NCBI RefSeq assembly: GCF_019399895.1
Contig: NC_091864.1
Span: forward strand, 13,122,001 to 13,186,000
DNA from: Cardiocondyla obscurior
Lineage: Eukaryota; Arthropoda; Insecta; Hymenoptera; Formicidae
Direction: 5' to 3'
DNA length: 64,000 bases
Shown here: piece after piece, positions 38,706-53,700 of the stretch
Layout of the letters: every line of letters begins with the position of its first letter
Numbering within the stretch: the first letter of the stretch is position 1
Made by a program: the position numbers and the translations under genes
Notes under the pieces: generated by a model
What the model was told of the DNA's origin: nothing
The model's database searches: none
The model's input: only the letters and a program-made list of their open reading frames with translations

Positions 38706-41700
38706 CCCGTCGGATAAACGGGAACATCTTCGTGACCCAGAGTGAATTGTTTTCTCCCTTCCGTTCTCAAACGTCACCCCTGGCATTCATTTCAATTTCC
38801 CAACGGCCAGAGGATCCGCGCGCACGAGTCCCGAAGTACGCAATTTACCTTTGTTTCGTACAATCTAGAAATAGTGCATTAAAAAAGTTTATTAGGTGTT
38901 CACGTGAATATATTGCTTTATCGCGGTCCATTTTCTTACCGGGCTTTATTTTGCATTAACCGCGGCAGCTTCCGGCTCTTAGTATGCCGCGAGTGCGCTT
39001 TGCAATGCTTTCGCGACGTGTTGGGAATATTATCAATTGGTATACGTGGTCCTTTGATAATAGAAATTTTGAGCTTTCCCCTCTCCCTCCCCCCCCGGCT
39101 TTCTCTTTCCCAAGCGACGGAAACGTCTGTTGCATTTCTAACTGACGAGAGGTGAAACGTATCGGAAAATAGTGTTGTTCGAAACGCAGCGCATCTGCAG
39201 TGTTCGCAGCAACGAAGATATATCCGGAGATATGACGTCCGCGGCGCGAGTGATTTTATTGAAATCTCATGTCGCGCGCGAAAATCTATAACAACCCCGA
39301 ACGTGTCGCGAATCGTGATCTATGGCCCAGTGGTAATCCCGGAAAGTCAGCGATCATCCGCGAAGTTATGTGAGAAAGTCGGACGGGAATGCGAAACGCA
39401 GTCATATATGACTCATTATTCATCAGTTTTAAGCCCGCATGCAGAAAATCTTTCGGATTAAAACAGTTGGATAATTTTATTCCGCCGCAAAACAACGTCG
39501 CAACGTAAATGTGAAATTCATACGTTGGAAACTGTTTTTACGAGTTTATTAAATGTAACAGAAATTCGCTCGTGGACACGTTTAAAACACGAATAAAGGA
39601 TCAATAATACGCCTGTAAAAATAATAATGAACTTTACTCTTTACGTAATTTTTATTTTATTGCACGCATTATTTATTAACGGGTGCCCCGCTTTTGTTCT
39701 TGATATCAGCGAAATTTTATTCCGCGTTCAGCATGAATTATTTCTTTAGACACATTTTGTGTATACATTATTTTTACTATCTTTAGATCTTTAAAATGTT
39801 CACCTTTTATCCTACTGTTCTTTCGATTCTTTTATTCGTCTGCACGGAAAGAGTGATAGATAGACGGATAGATAGATAGATAGATAGATAGAAAGGAACT
39901 TTTCTTTTTTATTATTTCAGACACGCTTTCGATTTCTTATACGTGCACGAAATATAAAAATTGCATTTTAAGACCGTCGTGCGACCCTCGAATGGCAGTT
40001 TTTATTTAAAAATTTAAGAATGCGAGCACCAACTTTTGCAGAGATTCACCGTCGCGCAATATTGATTTTGTTTATTACACGAAGGGGAAAAAAAAGTTTT
40101 TATTTATCTGCGACAGTGATAACGTAACAAAGATAAATATCTACAATATTTTTCTAAAATTGAATTCAATAAAATTATTTCAGTTTTTGATTCATAGGTA
40201 ATCGTATTCTTAGATTGTTAAAAGGTCACATATAATTTATTTTACCTTTTTATTGAAGTACTATTCAACGTAAAATACACATAATTTTATCAAAAGCCAT
40301 ATATTTACATTAAAAAAATGTAAGTATGTACACTACAGCGGAGCATAAATGGCATATGATGAAGAATAAAAACAAAATAGCTCGTTTTTATTGTATATTT
40401 CTGGTTTGATAATTCAGTAAAGCATTTGTTTTTAGTTCTTTTCAATATTACGTGCGTAAAACAATCTAATTCTTCGAATCTTGTTAATATGCAAAATATA
40501 AATTCTCGCGTATATTTTACCAGTGCAGGTATTTTATTAAGCGAGGAGAATTTGTCTGTTTGGTCTTTCTCTGGTTCATTATTTGAATTTGCGCTAATTA
40601 GAAAAAAGAAAAAAAAAACTCGATAACTAATTACAGTCTTGGTGTTCAAGTATATGTATAGATATTGGAATCAATTTGCGTATCTCAAATCGAGAATTCG
40701 TAATTAATAACCGAGAAGGCTAAATAGAGCGGCATAAAATACCATTATCTTTGTTGAACTTCCGGTACATAGCAGAAACGAGAGCAAATTGTTTTTATAA
40801 AACGCGCATTAAATAATAAATTAAAATTACGATTGGTACAGTCTTTTTCGCCTAACACTAATAGCTTGCGGTTAGTGGATTACTCCAATATCCTTTGCTA
40901 CTGACGCAGTTCCATAAAAGAGGAAGATTTACGATTCGCCGTAATGCAATTGCAGGGTGGTATGCTATAATTCTGAATTAAGTAAACAGTTCGACCTTGA
41001 TTTAAACGAATTCGTGCCGGGAGTATTCCACCTCGATGGTAATCGCATTTTAGTAATGCACGTATCACTATCGTAATTGTCGGCTTTGTAAATGTTTAAT
41101 ATATGTAAAATGCACAAACGAGATTTAAATCACAAGGTAAAATCTCTATTTAAATTATTTAAATAAGAAATATGCAGGAAAATATCTAAGTGTGTTAAAG
41201 AGTTAGTCGGTTGCAGTTCTCTGTGTAAACAAAGCCAAATGGAATATGCATCATCTAATTTAAATGCAAGTTGACACGAGTTTCGCTCCTTGATAAGAAA
41301 CTTAACAGGTAAAGAAGGTTCCTGAATGTGCTATCAAGACGAGATGTTTCTATTTTTCTCTCTTTCTCTTTCTTTCTTTTCTCTTTTTGTTTCTGACACG
41401 ATATCGCTAGAAGCTGTCTTTAAGTAACTGTTGTAAGATAGTTAACCGTAGCCGACGATAACCAGTCATGTGATGGATTGCCACTTTAATGTTGGTTCAC
41501 TACGTGTAATCGACCGGCAATTCCAATCTGTCCGCGTGTGTCGTTTTAAGTATCGGATGTGAACGTAAGGAACATATCTCGTGGATTTATCAAAAATAAA
41601 TTCGACAAGTTGGATACTTTTTTAATCTTTGAAAAATAAATCTTTGTATAAAATCTAGAAGTTTATAAAAGAAAAAAAAAACTTGATAAAACAATAACCT

Positions 41701-44700
41701 TCAATCTTTGTATTACAAAAAATTTAGAGAATATTGAATTTAAGTTACTAGACGAAACCATGCGCGTGCTACGCGCGCGCTATTATAATAAATAATATAA
41801 TAAATAAAACGATAACCAAAGACATGTTGACACGTTGGGAAGAAGTAGACGGTAATTACTGCATTAGTTAAAACAGTTTCAAATAAGTTTCATTTCCGTG
41901 AGCTCGTTGAAATGTTAGTACGAAATAAACTTCTCTCATGTTGCAGTTTCGAAAGCAAAAAGCTTGTCAAATACACGAGAGAACTGCGACACATTTACGC
42001 GGTCTTACTATTATTTTCCTGTTCTCAAGAGGCCTCATCTTTTAGTCGTTTCTGTGGAAAAAGAGAAAGAGTTCTCGTATCGTCGTTAAATGCTCATGTC
42101 CCACAGAGATTTGAAAAAGAATATCTATCCTTTTATCACCGAGTAAAGAATTACATTGATCGATTACAACATTCTTCGTATAAGAATTTTCTTCAATATA
42201 AGAATTCAGTATAAGAAATTATATTATTATAAAGTTATCCGCGCGTTAATAAAAAATATAAAATTATTAGTGCGATCGGAATTTGTTAAAAAGAAAAAAA
42301 AATTATAAATTTCTTTGAATTGCCGACATATAACCACAATGTGGCTTTAGAATAAATTTTAGTAACTAAATTTTTTCGTATACATTTACGATCTGGAAAA
42401 TTTATGCATGTTACAAAGTATCTAAGAAATCTTGCACGGTTCGCTCGTTGCATAGTGCCAGCATTGCAGTCTCATATATTACAATGAAATTCTAGAGAAA
42501 ACGTGTAACCATAAATGCAAAAGTGTAAAAAACAGTGTGATGCGCAGAATACAAAAATGTACCAAAGTACTATCAGAATATGAGAAATAAAGAGAAAACT
42601 GAAAATCCAAAACTAACATATGTATTTTATTACTTAAAAAAAAAAAAAAATTTATTCCAGAGAAAATATATTTGACGCAGATTTACCGTAAAAAGTATGC
42701 GAAACGTTCGCCAAATTGCGTCAAATTAAATCCTTTATGTAAATCTTTTAAAAGTACATTTTTTGGATATAAAATAATTCGTTATATAGGAAATAAGATC
42801 TCTGATTAAATATAAAAACGATAATAATTCACTTACAATGTATTCATGTAGATTTTTTGTTTGTTCTGTTGCATAATATCGTCAAAGCATAGCCGATAAA
42901 ATATCCGTCGGATATAGGATTACATGTAAATGAGTTCTCTTCGTCTTCAGTCGTAAAAAAAAAGAAAGTAATTAAAGAAATGAATCCATGGTCAATGGAT
43001 TTGATCGAGAAACCGATTTCTATTACGAGCAAACATTTGGAACGATGGCAAGATAGAGAATCGCTTTAAATTCCTTTATTTTCTTTTTTTAATTTTTTTT
43101 TTTTCCCAAGAAAACAGATAAAATTTTCCTCATCTCAAATAATGGATTATCTGAATGACTGATATCTTTGAACATCGAAAATCGATAGCGCTAACTAATG
43201 GCGTTTTCATAATTGAAATTGTACTCTGTCTGTTCCGTGACCAGCGCGGACTCAAATTTCAAAGTAATATCATAGAAAGCACTTACTCGGACTTGCCTTC
43301 TTGGCAATATGGGTCATGAATATTCACTCGGATAGTCATTGTTATTATACCTGATGCCACTTACAATTGGTCCGCTGCTCATGTCTCATGTACATAACGC
43401 GCGCATGTCCGACAATGTATTGCGCGAGCCTTTTGTCGCGCGATTACAATAGGACGTTACAACCATTGCGGACATTTTGTCCGTGTTGGCTGCAACGTTC
43501 GAAGTGTATAACACTGAGCTACGTTAACGAAGCTAAAGTAATATCGATGTGCCTTAATTAGCCGCATCTCGCGAGCGCTCAAACGCATACACACACATAT
43601 ACACACACACGCACACCACCAATTATGCATGTAATGATCCCATAGAAAGTTAATGTGGCGCACACGAAGTCAATTTGAAGCATATATCTGCTGCCAGATC
43701 GGTTGACGTTGACGTAAATATCCTTCGTCACGTGAGAGGGCATCTCTATATGAAATATTACATACGTACTACGTTTGTCGAAAAGTATAACAAATTATAG
43801 AAATTTGAAGCGACAGCGCTTTACCGATTTATAGGGCGATTAATTCACATGTAATAAAATGTATAATATTTTATGTTAAGCTTGGGAAACATTTATCTCT
43901 TTTTTTTTTTTTTTTTTTAAATCATTGAATTAAGCGAGATATAAAATTCGTCGTGGTATTAAATAATTCGATTAAATATAATTAGTGATTTCTGATCGCT
44001 TATGCGGTAAGTCCACGTCGAAATTACAGATATTCGATATATGCAAATTACCGATGGAAATGCATTTAATCCGATTGTTCGAGATAACCTATCGACATAT
44101 TGTATTTTAATACACTGCTGGCGTTAGCACTTTTATTTCAAACACATCGTCACCTCAAATTTTAATTAATTAATGTACCGGTGCGCAATGCGTTGTGAGC
44201 CACGTCGAAAATCGATGTAAGCCACGAACGAAAATTAACTAATGCATTCCACAATGACAAACTGCGGAAATGGGATAATAAGCTACTTTATAATTTTAAT
44301 ATACCTAAGGGTCATAATCACCATATCAGACTTCATCTTCTAATTGAATCCATGTAAAATATCGTTTTGCGTTTGCGCCATATAGTTCTGAATGCAAACA
44401 AAAAGTTTCCCCCCTTTTTTTTTAAACACACTAGAGAGATAGAAAAAAATCATTAAAAAAACCCAAGACAATACCATTTGTGTAATTAAATGTGCCTGTT
44501 TTATTCTAGTAGAACTTGTCATTTTTTGCTTGGTAATCTCATATATCATAACAAATGAAAGAGGCGGTAACGGCACTCTCATGTAATCACAGTTTTTAGT
44601 TTGGTTAACTTATTTATAATACTGTGCATTTTTCCCCTTGAGAATCTCTCTCTCTCTCTCTCTCTCTCGCTGTCGAGATAAAACGCACGAAAGAACTTGT

Positions 44701-47700
44701 GAATAAAATATTACATTATCCTGCTTTTTATCAAGGGAATATATGTATTATACACGTAATCAAATTAAAAACATATCTTGTGTAGTTATAAGAAAATCTG
44801 AATATCCAATGATTCCTTTGAAGTGCAAGAGCTTGCGGCACAATAAGAGAATAGAGAGACATTCGCGCAAAAGCGCACTGTCGAACACGCCTTGTGTATA
44901 TATAAAATTGGTCCGAGAATTTTCTCTAAAAGGGTAAAAGCGAGATTCCTTCTCACAATGAGAAGACCTTTTACCCACCTTTCGGTTGTTTGCCTCGTGG
45001 AATGTTATTGAGTACAAACGAACGAACTTTACTCACCGAACTTTATCTTAGGATGGAAATTTTGCGTTACTAAAGCACGTTACACAATGTGTTCCACCCT
45101 TTAATTCAATAAATTTCAATTTTTTTTTAGATACCCATTTATCAACTTATTCATTAAGCAAATTAAAAAGATAACACTTTAAAAACTAAATGAAAGCATA
45201 AGACCACCATTTAAACATTTTATTTTAATATTTTGTTAAAAGTAATATTTTGATTTAATCAAAATATAAATTAATATTTACTTTTTAATATTTAATATTT
45301 TTAGTTTGTTGCATAATATTTATAATTTAAGATATTATTAAAACATTATAATATGTTAACCAATTTCTTTTTCAAAAACTGTTAATGATATATCTAACAT
45401 AAATACCTTTTTCAAGCCTAGCGCTACTTCTGCTTTTTGAATCCTCTACGGCTTACGTTACGAAACACTGTTTTAAATAGGTAATGTAATCTTCCGCGAG
45501 GGTACATTTTTTATAACTCATCTCGCGTGTTAAAAAAAAGAACAGATAATATCGTACGAAAATTTTGTAATTCGTATCTGTTATTACTTGACTATATGTA
45601 TAATAATCCATTGTTACGAAACTTTCACGATCAGTAGGTATGGATTAAAAAATTGCCGAGTGAAATCGTTCAAAATGTGGCCGCGTTCTTGCGTGCAATT
45701 CTGATTTGCAATTGTCGTCCAGCGAAATGAAATCCTGATAGGGGCCTGTATAATTAATGCTTTTGTAAAAGCTATCGTGCAAATAAAATCCCGGGATAAA
45801 GTCGGGATACAATGCGACCGTAGAGAATGGTGCTAGATGGTACCATGCTTTTTGCATTATGCGAATATTTATGAGGTAATTTAACGAAATCTACGAGAGA
45901 ACGGATTTTCGGGATTTGTACGAATGCGCAAAACTAGCGAAGGTCCGTGCTTAAATTGAATCCGGCCGGGAGCGGAGGTATGCCCAGAGAGAGAAAGAGA
46001 GAGATTCCCGTTTGCCTCTCGACGCTTTAAAATTTTGTCGATTTATACTTGAACGTGACGTACCGTACGCGAACAATGCACAAATCAAATATTGCAATGG
46101 GAGATGCAGGAAAGGGTTGCGCTTTTTGGTTACTCCATCGTCGTCGTCAATACCGTGCATTGGAGATAACTAAATTTTTTATTGTTCCTATGTTGCAGCA
46201 CTGTTTCGCGATATCATACAGGAGGGAGAACCAACGGCAATACGAGCTAAAAGCGGCCACAGAGACGGACTGCAAAGCGTGGATCGATGCGATACGAGAA
46301 GCTAGGTAAACGACGGCTCGCGCCTGAATCGAAGATCGGGGCCGATTAAAACCGGCATTCCGGTGTCACTTTGATTCACGGATATTTCGCGTCCCTTAAA
46401 TCACCACGATCGTCCCGAGCACAGCGGGCTGCATTTCAGAGCTCTAATTAGATCCACTGCCGGGCCGTTGCGATTTTAATCTCGCATCGGTGATTAATTT
46501 CGTCCAAAGAAAATTTTATTTCCGATCGGTTATCTTTACGTCGCCGATATCATCGTTTCTGCTAGAGTTGTTAAATGTATTGAATTCGTTTCGACATTTC
46601 TTTGTAAGCCCACCCGTTTCCTTTTCTGAGCAAATTAAGCGCGACATGATTAAATAAAGTTCATGGCTTTGTTAAAGATATTTCTTTTCTTTTTTTTTTT
46701 TTTTTAGATTTAAATCAATAATACACGAGAGACCGGAAAAGTTGATCTTTATTATTGATATTTCAACTCGGTTAAAAAGTGATCCCCGACAATAACGTGA
46801 GCGATACAAAAGCACCGTTTATTCGATTAAATTACAGGCAATTTGTATAATTTTTCGGTATATCGCGTTTCACAGAGGCAGAATAACAATTTTATTAATA
46901 TGGCTTTTTTTTTCTTTTTAAAGAGCGAACAAACTCTGCACTGTCTTTATTTTCGCGTTTAATAAGTTTTCTGTTTTTAATAAAGCGACAACAATATAAT
47001 CTTGAGTCCTGCAATCGGAGACTTCACGCTCGACTCTATTTTACAAAATAAGAGCAAGTTAACGGAATAATTTCATAATGAATAATACATTTCACGGGCC
47101 AATAATTACTTTCGTTCTCCGACATCGGTCTATTTTATCCGCACTTCGCTGTAGTCTCTTAGTCTATTATTCAGAAGACTCCCTTAATCTCGTTGATGCG
47201 CTGATAAATACGCTTACGGGCACCGCATTAACATCGAGCCGTCTCAGCCACTACCTCTCTATTAATCCCGGTGCCGTAATTGTGCACATTAACGCCGAAG
47301 TAATCTTCATCATGCTATCAAACACGTCTTATGGGCCAGGGGGTGAACTGGCCGTAACAGCTGGTTATTGCGGAAATCTTGGCAAACAGGGTCAGCACGC
47401 GGATGTGCAGCAGTATTAATGTTACAAGTGCACCTCTTACTGTAACTAATTCCAAATAATTCCCGCGACAAATAAAAATAATTATGTAAAAGGCCGTTCA
47501 CGTGTCTCTCGTATTTCTTGTGTTTCAAGACAAATGTTTTCTCGCGAATTTTCTTCGCTGACGATTTAGCAACCAGTTCGATTCTGCTTACGAATACGCT
47601 CGGCTATACAAACAATTCGACAAGTTTTTCCGCCGCAGATGTTTCTCTCGAGGGAACGTGATCCTTTCGCTGACGCTCACAGATGTATCAAATGCCACTT

Positions 47701-50700
47701 TAACGTTTTGCACCACGCCCGGCGTAATGCTTGCGAGCGTGCAAAAAACGACGGTCACGTACTCGTATTTTTGTCTTTTAAAAATTACTAAAGAAAAATA
47801 AGTTACACGTTTATACTTTAACCTCAAGTCAAATTTGCACGTCGTCTTCAACATTTTTACTTCGTCCGATCGTTCAAAGTATTATTTTTTAATTAAAATT
47901 AATAAAATAATTATTTTGTAGCCGTTCAAGTATTAGTTTTAAATTTGAAAAATAATGACAAACTAAATTGATTTTACGTTACTTTTTAAATCTGAATCGT
48001 AGTTCAAGACAGATAATAAGCTTTTATATTAAATTATAATATAATTTATCTGATACTGCTCATATAAGAAGTACGACGTTTTATTTTCTTGAAATATTTT
48101 ACTATGAAAGACGCTATGCCCTACCGCGCAGTCCTCATTACTAGCCGACTTATATACGTTCGTATCCCTGAGGAACGGCTGCTTTCTCAGATTACTGCTA
48201 TCCTGCACCATAATATGCATAGATAATGATATCCGTGTAACTTTAGTAATTTTGCCATGGCATACTCGAAAATATAGGGTTGATACTTCTTCGAGTATCC
48301 CGTATCATAGATCGATCGATAGAGCGATAACTTTTTCACGTAACGCGAGAGATCCTGTGTGATTTGCGTAGACTCAGACTTTCTCGAAATACTGTATAAG
48401 TTCGCGTTCATGGATATTCATGTTCGAATAATTCGATATGAATAATTAAAATATAAATTTAGACGCAAATCCTTCATATTTGATTAAAAATACACGCTGC
48501 GCTGTACCGGCTACGAAAATTCTAAGTTTGCGAAAAGAAATTCCGGGTAATTTTGAGAGGGCTCTTTTCATAATTGCGAAAAAAAGTGTTAGATCCAAAA
48601 TAAATTAACTCCACTCTGCAAGTTTAATCGCATACTTTTTAAAACCGTAATAAGGTAATTTAATAAACGAAATTCGAACATTACCTATAAGAGCTAAGAA
48701 AATGAATAAATCCTTGTTGCTTGAAGAAAGTTATTTCTTTATATAAAATATTATAGTAATTTTTATTATAATTTTGCAGCAATAGTTAGTATAAGAAATA
48801 TATACACGTAGGGTATCATCTTTCGCGACGTGTTTTTCTCAGGAGAAAGATACTTTACGGCTTGCTTCGTGTTACATATCATTTGTATCACTTTACTTAC
48901 GGAATCGCTAAGTTCGGAATTTTGCACCCTCTTCTTCATCGCGGATTATATCAAGTAAAATGCAAATGTCAAATGTCGTTAGTTACATGCGACAATGAAA
49001 GGGATTCTAAGAGAACTTACTGATTATTTGATATTAGAAGATCTATTTGTTTAATTTACAATCAAAATAATCTCTTTAAAGAAGAATTTTATAAATCATA
49101 AAAAGATTACAGTGATTTTAAATATGTAAAACTTTAAAATAATTTAAACTTTTTTCCTTTATAAAAAATTCACATCCTGCACGAAAGTCCGTTGTGTATC
49201 ACTGTTAAAAAAATAAAAAATACAAAAATCATAACTATACGTGCGCGTTTTGTTTTGCCGGTTTTCAAGTCAGTTAAAAAGTATTAAAAAAATTTTGTAA
49301 AATTTTCTGTTTCTCGCTCGTTTCGTAACTGCAAACGCGAAAAAAAAAACCTGTAATTCGTTTCCACGCAACATTCCCGGAATGTGCACTCCGTGCGTTT
49401 TTCCAGGCCACATACGATCGAGCGTTTTATTTTCCTTTGTATCACGGTGCTCCGTTTAAATAACACTTTTAAGCGGCACGTGAAATACAGGCGGCACGAG
49501 CGAAGTTTAACTCCTTTTTCTCGGGTATTGATTCCAGCTTCAACAAATTATTGTTACAAAAGGAGGAACTCGAGCAGAAGCACCTACACCTGTTGCAAAT
49601 CGTCGAAAGCGAGAAAACGGCTAAGTGGCAGTATACTCAACAATGCGAGGAATTGGCGTCGGAAATAAAAAAGCTTCGAGCAGAGGTTAGTAATATCAGT
49701 CACGTTAGATATTTACCTTACGATATTTTTTTCACGGTAATTCCGTTCCAACCTACGTACAGTTTCGCTATAACGACTGTGATTACATTTCGATACGGTA
49801 ACTACATAACTTCATAACAAATAGATTTATTTGCGAATAACCTTCCGAACGTTATCCGAGAAATTTTATTCTTATATTTCATCCCTTCGTTACTTTCGCC
49901 CGATATTCAGTTGCGATAATCAAATTAATAACGTATCGAAGCTAATGTAATTATTATGTTAAAAAAAAAAGGAAACGTTCATATTTTATTCAAGCGTTCG
50001 TTCAATATCTAAACCAATTTTGCTTTCCTCGCCGAAGCAGCGTTTCCACTTCATTTATTTAAAAGAACAGGGGATTATTATCCTTATGGGATTATGGATT
50101 TCGTGATGATTCTCATTGTAGCTGTGCGCCCTGAAGAAAGATCTAAGGCCTTCGGTAATGCCGATATACTCCAATCGACCGGCGGTTCAAAGAACCATGT
50201 CTCAAGGTACCGCGAGTTTATGCAACCATCTGTATCATCCATACGGAAGCGGTATTCACGGTTCTGAGTGCTTTGCTCCGGGATTACGCGAGATCACGGA
50301 GGGCTCTATCGAAATGCAGAAGGTCAAGAAGGTCCAGAGCTTCTTCAGGGGTTGGCTCTGCCGACGACGTTGGAAACAGATTGTTGAACAATACATCAAG
50401 AGCCCGCACGCCGAGAGCATGCGCAAACGGAATAGGTAATTTTATTGTTGCTACCTTATCACACAACCGATGACGTCTACCTTGTTCGCGCACTTCGCTT
50501 TTCCATTAACGATTTGTCGTGCCTTTGCTAGTTTCATAGTTACGTTCCACGCGTCTGCCATTGAAAATGGCAAGGAAAATTAACACATTGAGTGTAACAT
50601 TAAAAACTCTATAAAAAAAAAAAAAAAAAAAAATTAATCAAAGTTGACTACCGTTTCTTTCTTTTAATATAATTTATTATTTTACTTTTATCGCTAAGAA

Positions 50701-53700
50701 ATTTTCTGCATATTTCATTCATTTTACGATATAACAATAATATAAAACCAAGACGGTAATTGATTTCTTTTAAGTTGCAGTATCGATGAATGATCGACGC
50801 GTATCTTTCTTTTTCTTTTTCTAGCCTGGTATTTCAAATGGTGGAGGCCGAGGAGGAGTATACGGAGCAGTTAGAAATTTTAGTAAGCTGTTTCCTGAGG
50901 CCTTTCAAGATGGCTGCCAGTTCAAAAAAACCCCCATGTAGTCACGAGGACGTGAATAGCATATTTTTGAATAGCGAAACCGTGCTGTTTCTCCACCAAA
51001 TCTTCCTGAAGGGTCTCACCTCGCGCATGGAAAGCTGGCCCACTTTAGTTTTAGGTACGTACTACATAAATTAAGTAGTACAGGTCGATATATCGGACGG
51101 CGCGTCCACGCTCCTAATGTATTTGGAGAAACGCAGAAGGTTTTATGATTTCTAATCTATTTATATATATTATTATTCGACTTTCTTTCTCTTTTTACGG
51201 TATCAAGTCAAGCAAATATTAATTTTAAAAGAGAATTACGTTAGGATAATTTAAACTCACGACGTGATATTAACACAGGTGACTTGTTCGACATGCTGCT
51301 ACCGATGTTATCCATATATCAAGAGTACGTGCGAAACCACCATTATAGCCTTCAAGTGTTGACTGAGTGCAAGCAATCGTCACCTTTCGTAGCGTTGCTC
51401 AATAGGTTGGAGAACAAGACTGCCTGCCACGGACGATCCCTAGAGACCTTTCTAACATATCCTATGCATCAGGTAAGATTGACACGCGCGGGAACCGATG
51501 CAGCTGCTTCCACGCAAAGCGAGGAAGACCCGATAAGTGCCTTTGAATATAAATGGTATTGCTTGCAATGGTGTTGCTATCGCTAAAGGAAAAAATATCG
51601 TTGATGAATACCTCAATGCGATATTAATTTCTACTGTGCTGCTCCTCTCGTAACAACGTGAAATCTCGCGCGGGGAAAAAAAGATAGAAAAATCAAACGA
51701 TTATCTCGATGACGAATACTGGTTCGGAAAAAATCGATCGTGAGAAATAGTTCGGAGGCTTCCTGAATATTGCATGAGATCTAACGATCTTATAAGATGA
51801 ACGGAATCGACGTGGAAAATATGCATTCCATCTGATCTCTCCGCAGAATGCAGAGAATTCTTTCTGAATTTATTGACGAAATAATTTCCGCTTTATGAAT
51901 TTGCTTTGAACGTAATAAAATTTTTTTTTTTTCTAGTCAACACTGCGATCTATTGTACGTTAGCTTACTAATAAATTTCTGCTTTGTCTTTCTGCTTTAT
52001 TGATATCTCTGTTTCTAAAAAAAAAAAAAAAGAAATAATAATAAAATTTGAAACTTCTTTGACAAACTTTGCGCCAGGATCACTCTCCTAATTTTTTCTT
52101 CTCTTTTTTCTCTGATTTTAGTGGAACTTGAGCAGAAGTTCCTTAATCCAGCTACTTACTTTATTCGTTTAGATTCCAAGGTATATAATTACTTTGCACG
52201 AGGTACTGGCGCATACGCCATACGATCACGTGGAACGTAAGAGTCTTCAAAATGCCAGGCAACAATTGGAGGACCTCTCAAGACAAATGCACGACGAGGT
52301 ATTTGTTGATTAATATTATATAAACGGTATTTTTAAATTCGTTAAGTTTTAAATATTTAGTAAGTGTTTCCCACTTTTTAGGTCAGCGAAACTGAAAATC
52401 TACGAAAGAATTTAGCAGTCGAGCGAATGATTGTTGAAGGATGTGATATTTTACTGGACGTCAATCAAGTCTTCGTCAGACAGGGTGAGTACTCTCTCTT
52501 TCTCTCATAATCTTTTATTTATTCTAATTATAAAAATATTTAAATATGACGTTATTTGCGCAACAAATTTGAATAATTAAAATTATTTGCGCGCAATTAT
52601 TATTATAATTTTTTACTTCTACCTTAAAATTGAATCTAACGTGTCGCGTGCAGCATACGTTGATAAAACTGAAGCTGCTAGATAACTCGCGTATACGTTT
52701 TACGATTTATCCCTAGCTGGGAAACTCGCTTTTAGACTTGATCACTGTCGGTAAAACTCGGTAAGCTTCTCCATCGTTGAAGATAGGGAAAACGGAAGCC
52801 CAGGTCAAAGGGCGCAAACGCACCGTTACATGAATCGATGACGCAACTTGGTCGCGTCGATATATTTCGCACTCGGTTCCATCTCGATCCTGCGCAATGT
52901 GTCCTGCCAGGACCGACGTACTGTTTTACTACTAGCGGATTTTTGTCGCAAAAAAATTCTTACGCTGGTTGATTATACAGCTTGCAAATCGCGACGTAAT
53001 AACAAACATATAAAATATTACTTAATTTGAATTGTTATTTAATTAATCCTTTCAATTTTGATTGGAATAAAACAACACTTTTGGCATTTAGTTGCAATTT
53101 TAATAAATTGAAGCTTATTCAAAATTAAATACGGTATAAAAATTCCAAATCTTTGAGATATTCATTAATAATATTAAATAAAGACTCAAATAATGAAACG
53201 TTGAGGAATCAAAAATCAAAGATTAAAATTAATTCATATTTAAAAAGAGTTGTGTATGTATTTAAAAAATTATGTTAATTATATGTGAAATATAGAATAA
53301 AAGAGAAGCGTTTTAAAAATTACGTTTTGTAATAAAATGTTGCGCACTTTCGTTAAAAACGGTATAAGTTAAAGTAGTGTAAAATCATTTTAAATGTAAA
53401 TAGTAAGTCTTGGTAAACCGGTCTCATAAACACGGTCCTGGCAACCCTCGTGCTTGACGCTACATCACATGGTTATCACGTAAACGTCTCTCGGTCGCCA
53501 ACGGGAAAGGAAACCATCCCCCGAACGTCATCCCTCGTTCGTCTTTCGTCGTGGCAAAAAGCTAACCGGTGTGAACGTTAAGTTGCGTTCGATAACGACG
53601 GAAGTCTCATTTTTTTTGAAAGCTCGTCTCTGTGGGGAAAATAGTCGACGATATTACGAGTTTAGGGGTCGATGAACGAACGGACGAACGAAAACAAGCG

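Larger units (their letters stand above)
28133..46198 (+). other. 18-kb RasGRF intron 3
   Basis: This intron splits PH1 between the CDR-loop region and the C-terminal helix (exon 4, HCFAISYRRENQRQYEL to DAIREAR). It holds microsatellites, CpG-rich islands (about 29560-29990, 33940-34400) and purine/pyrimidine tracts near 35.7-36.0 kb. No open frame has family resemblance on either strand, so I see no nested protein gene. Such a long, partly CpG-rich intron is a plausible home for enhancers or noncoding RNA. Confidence 0.75.
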
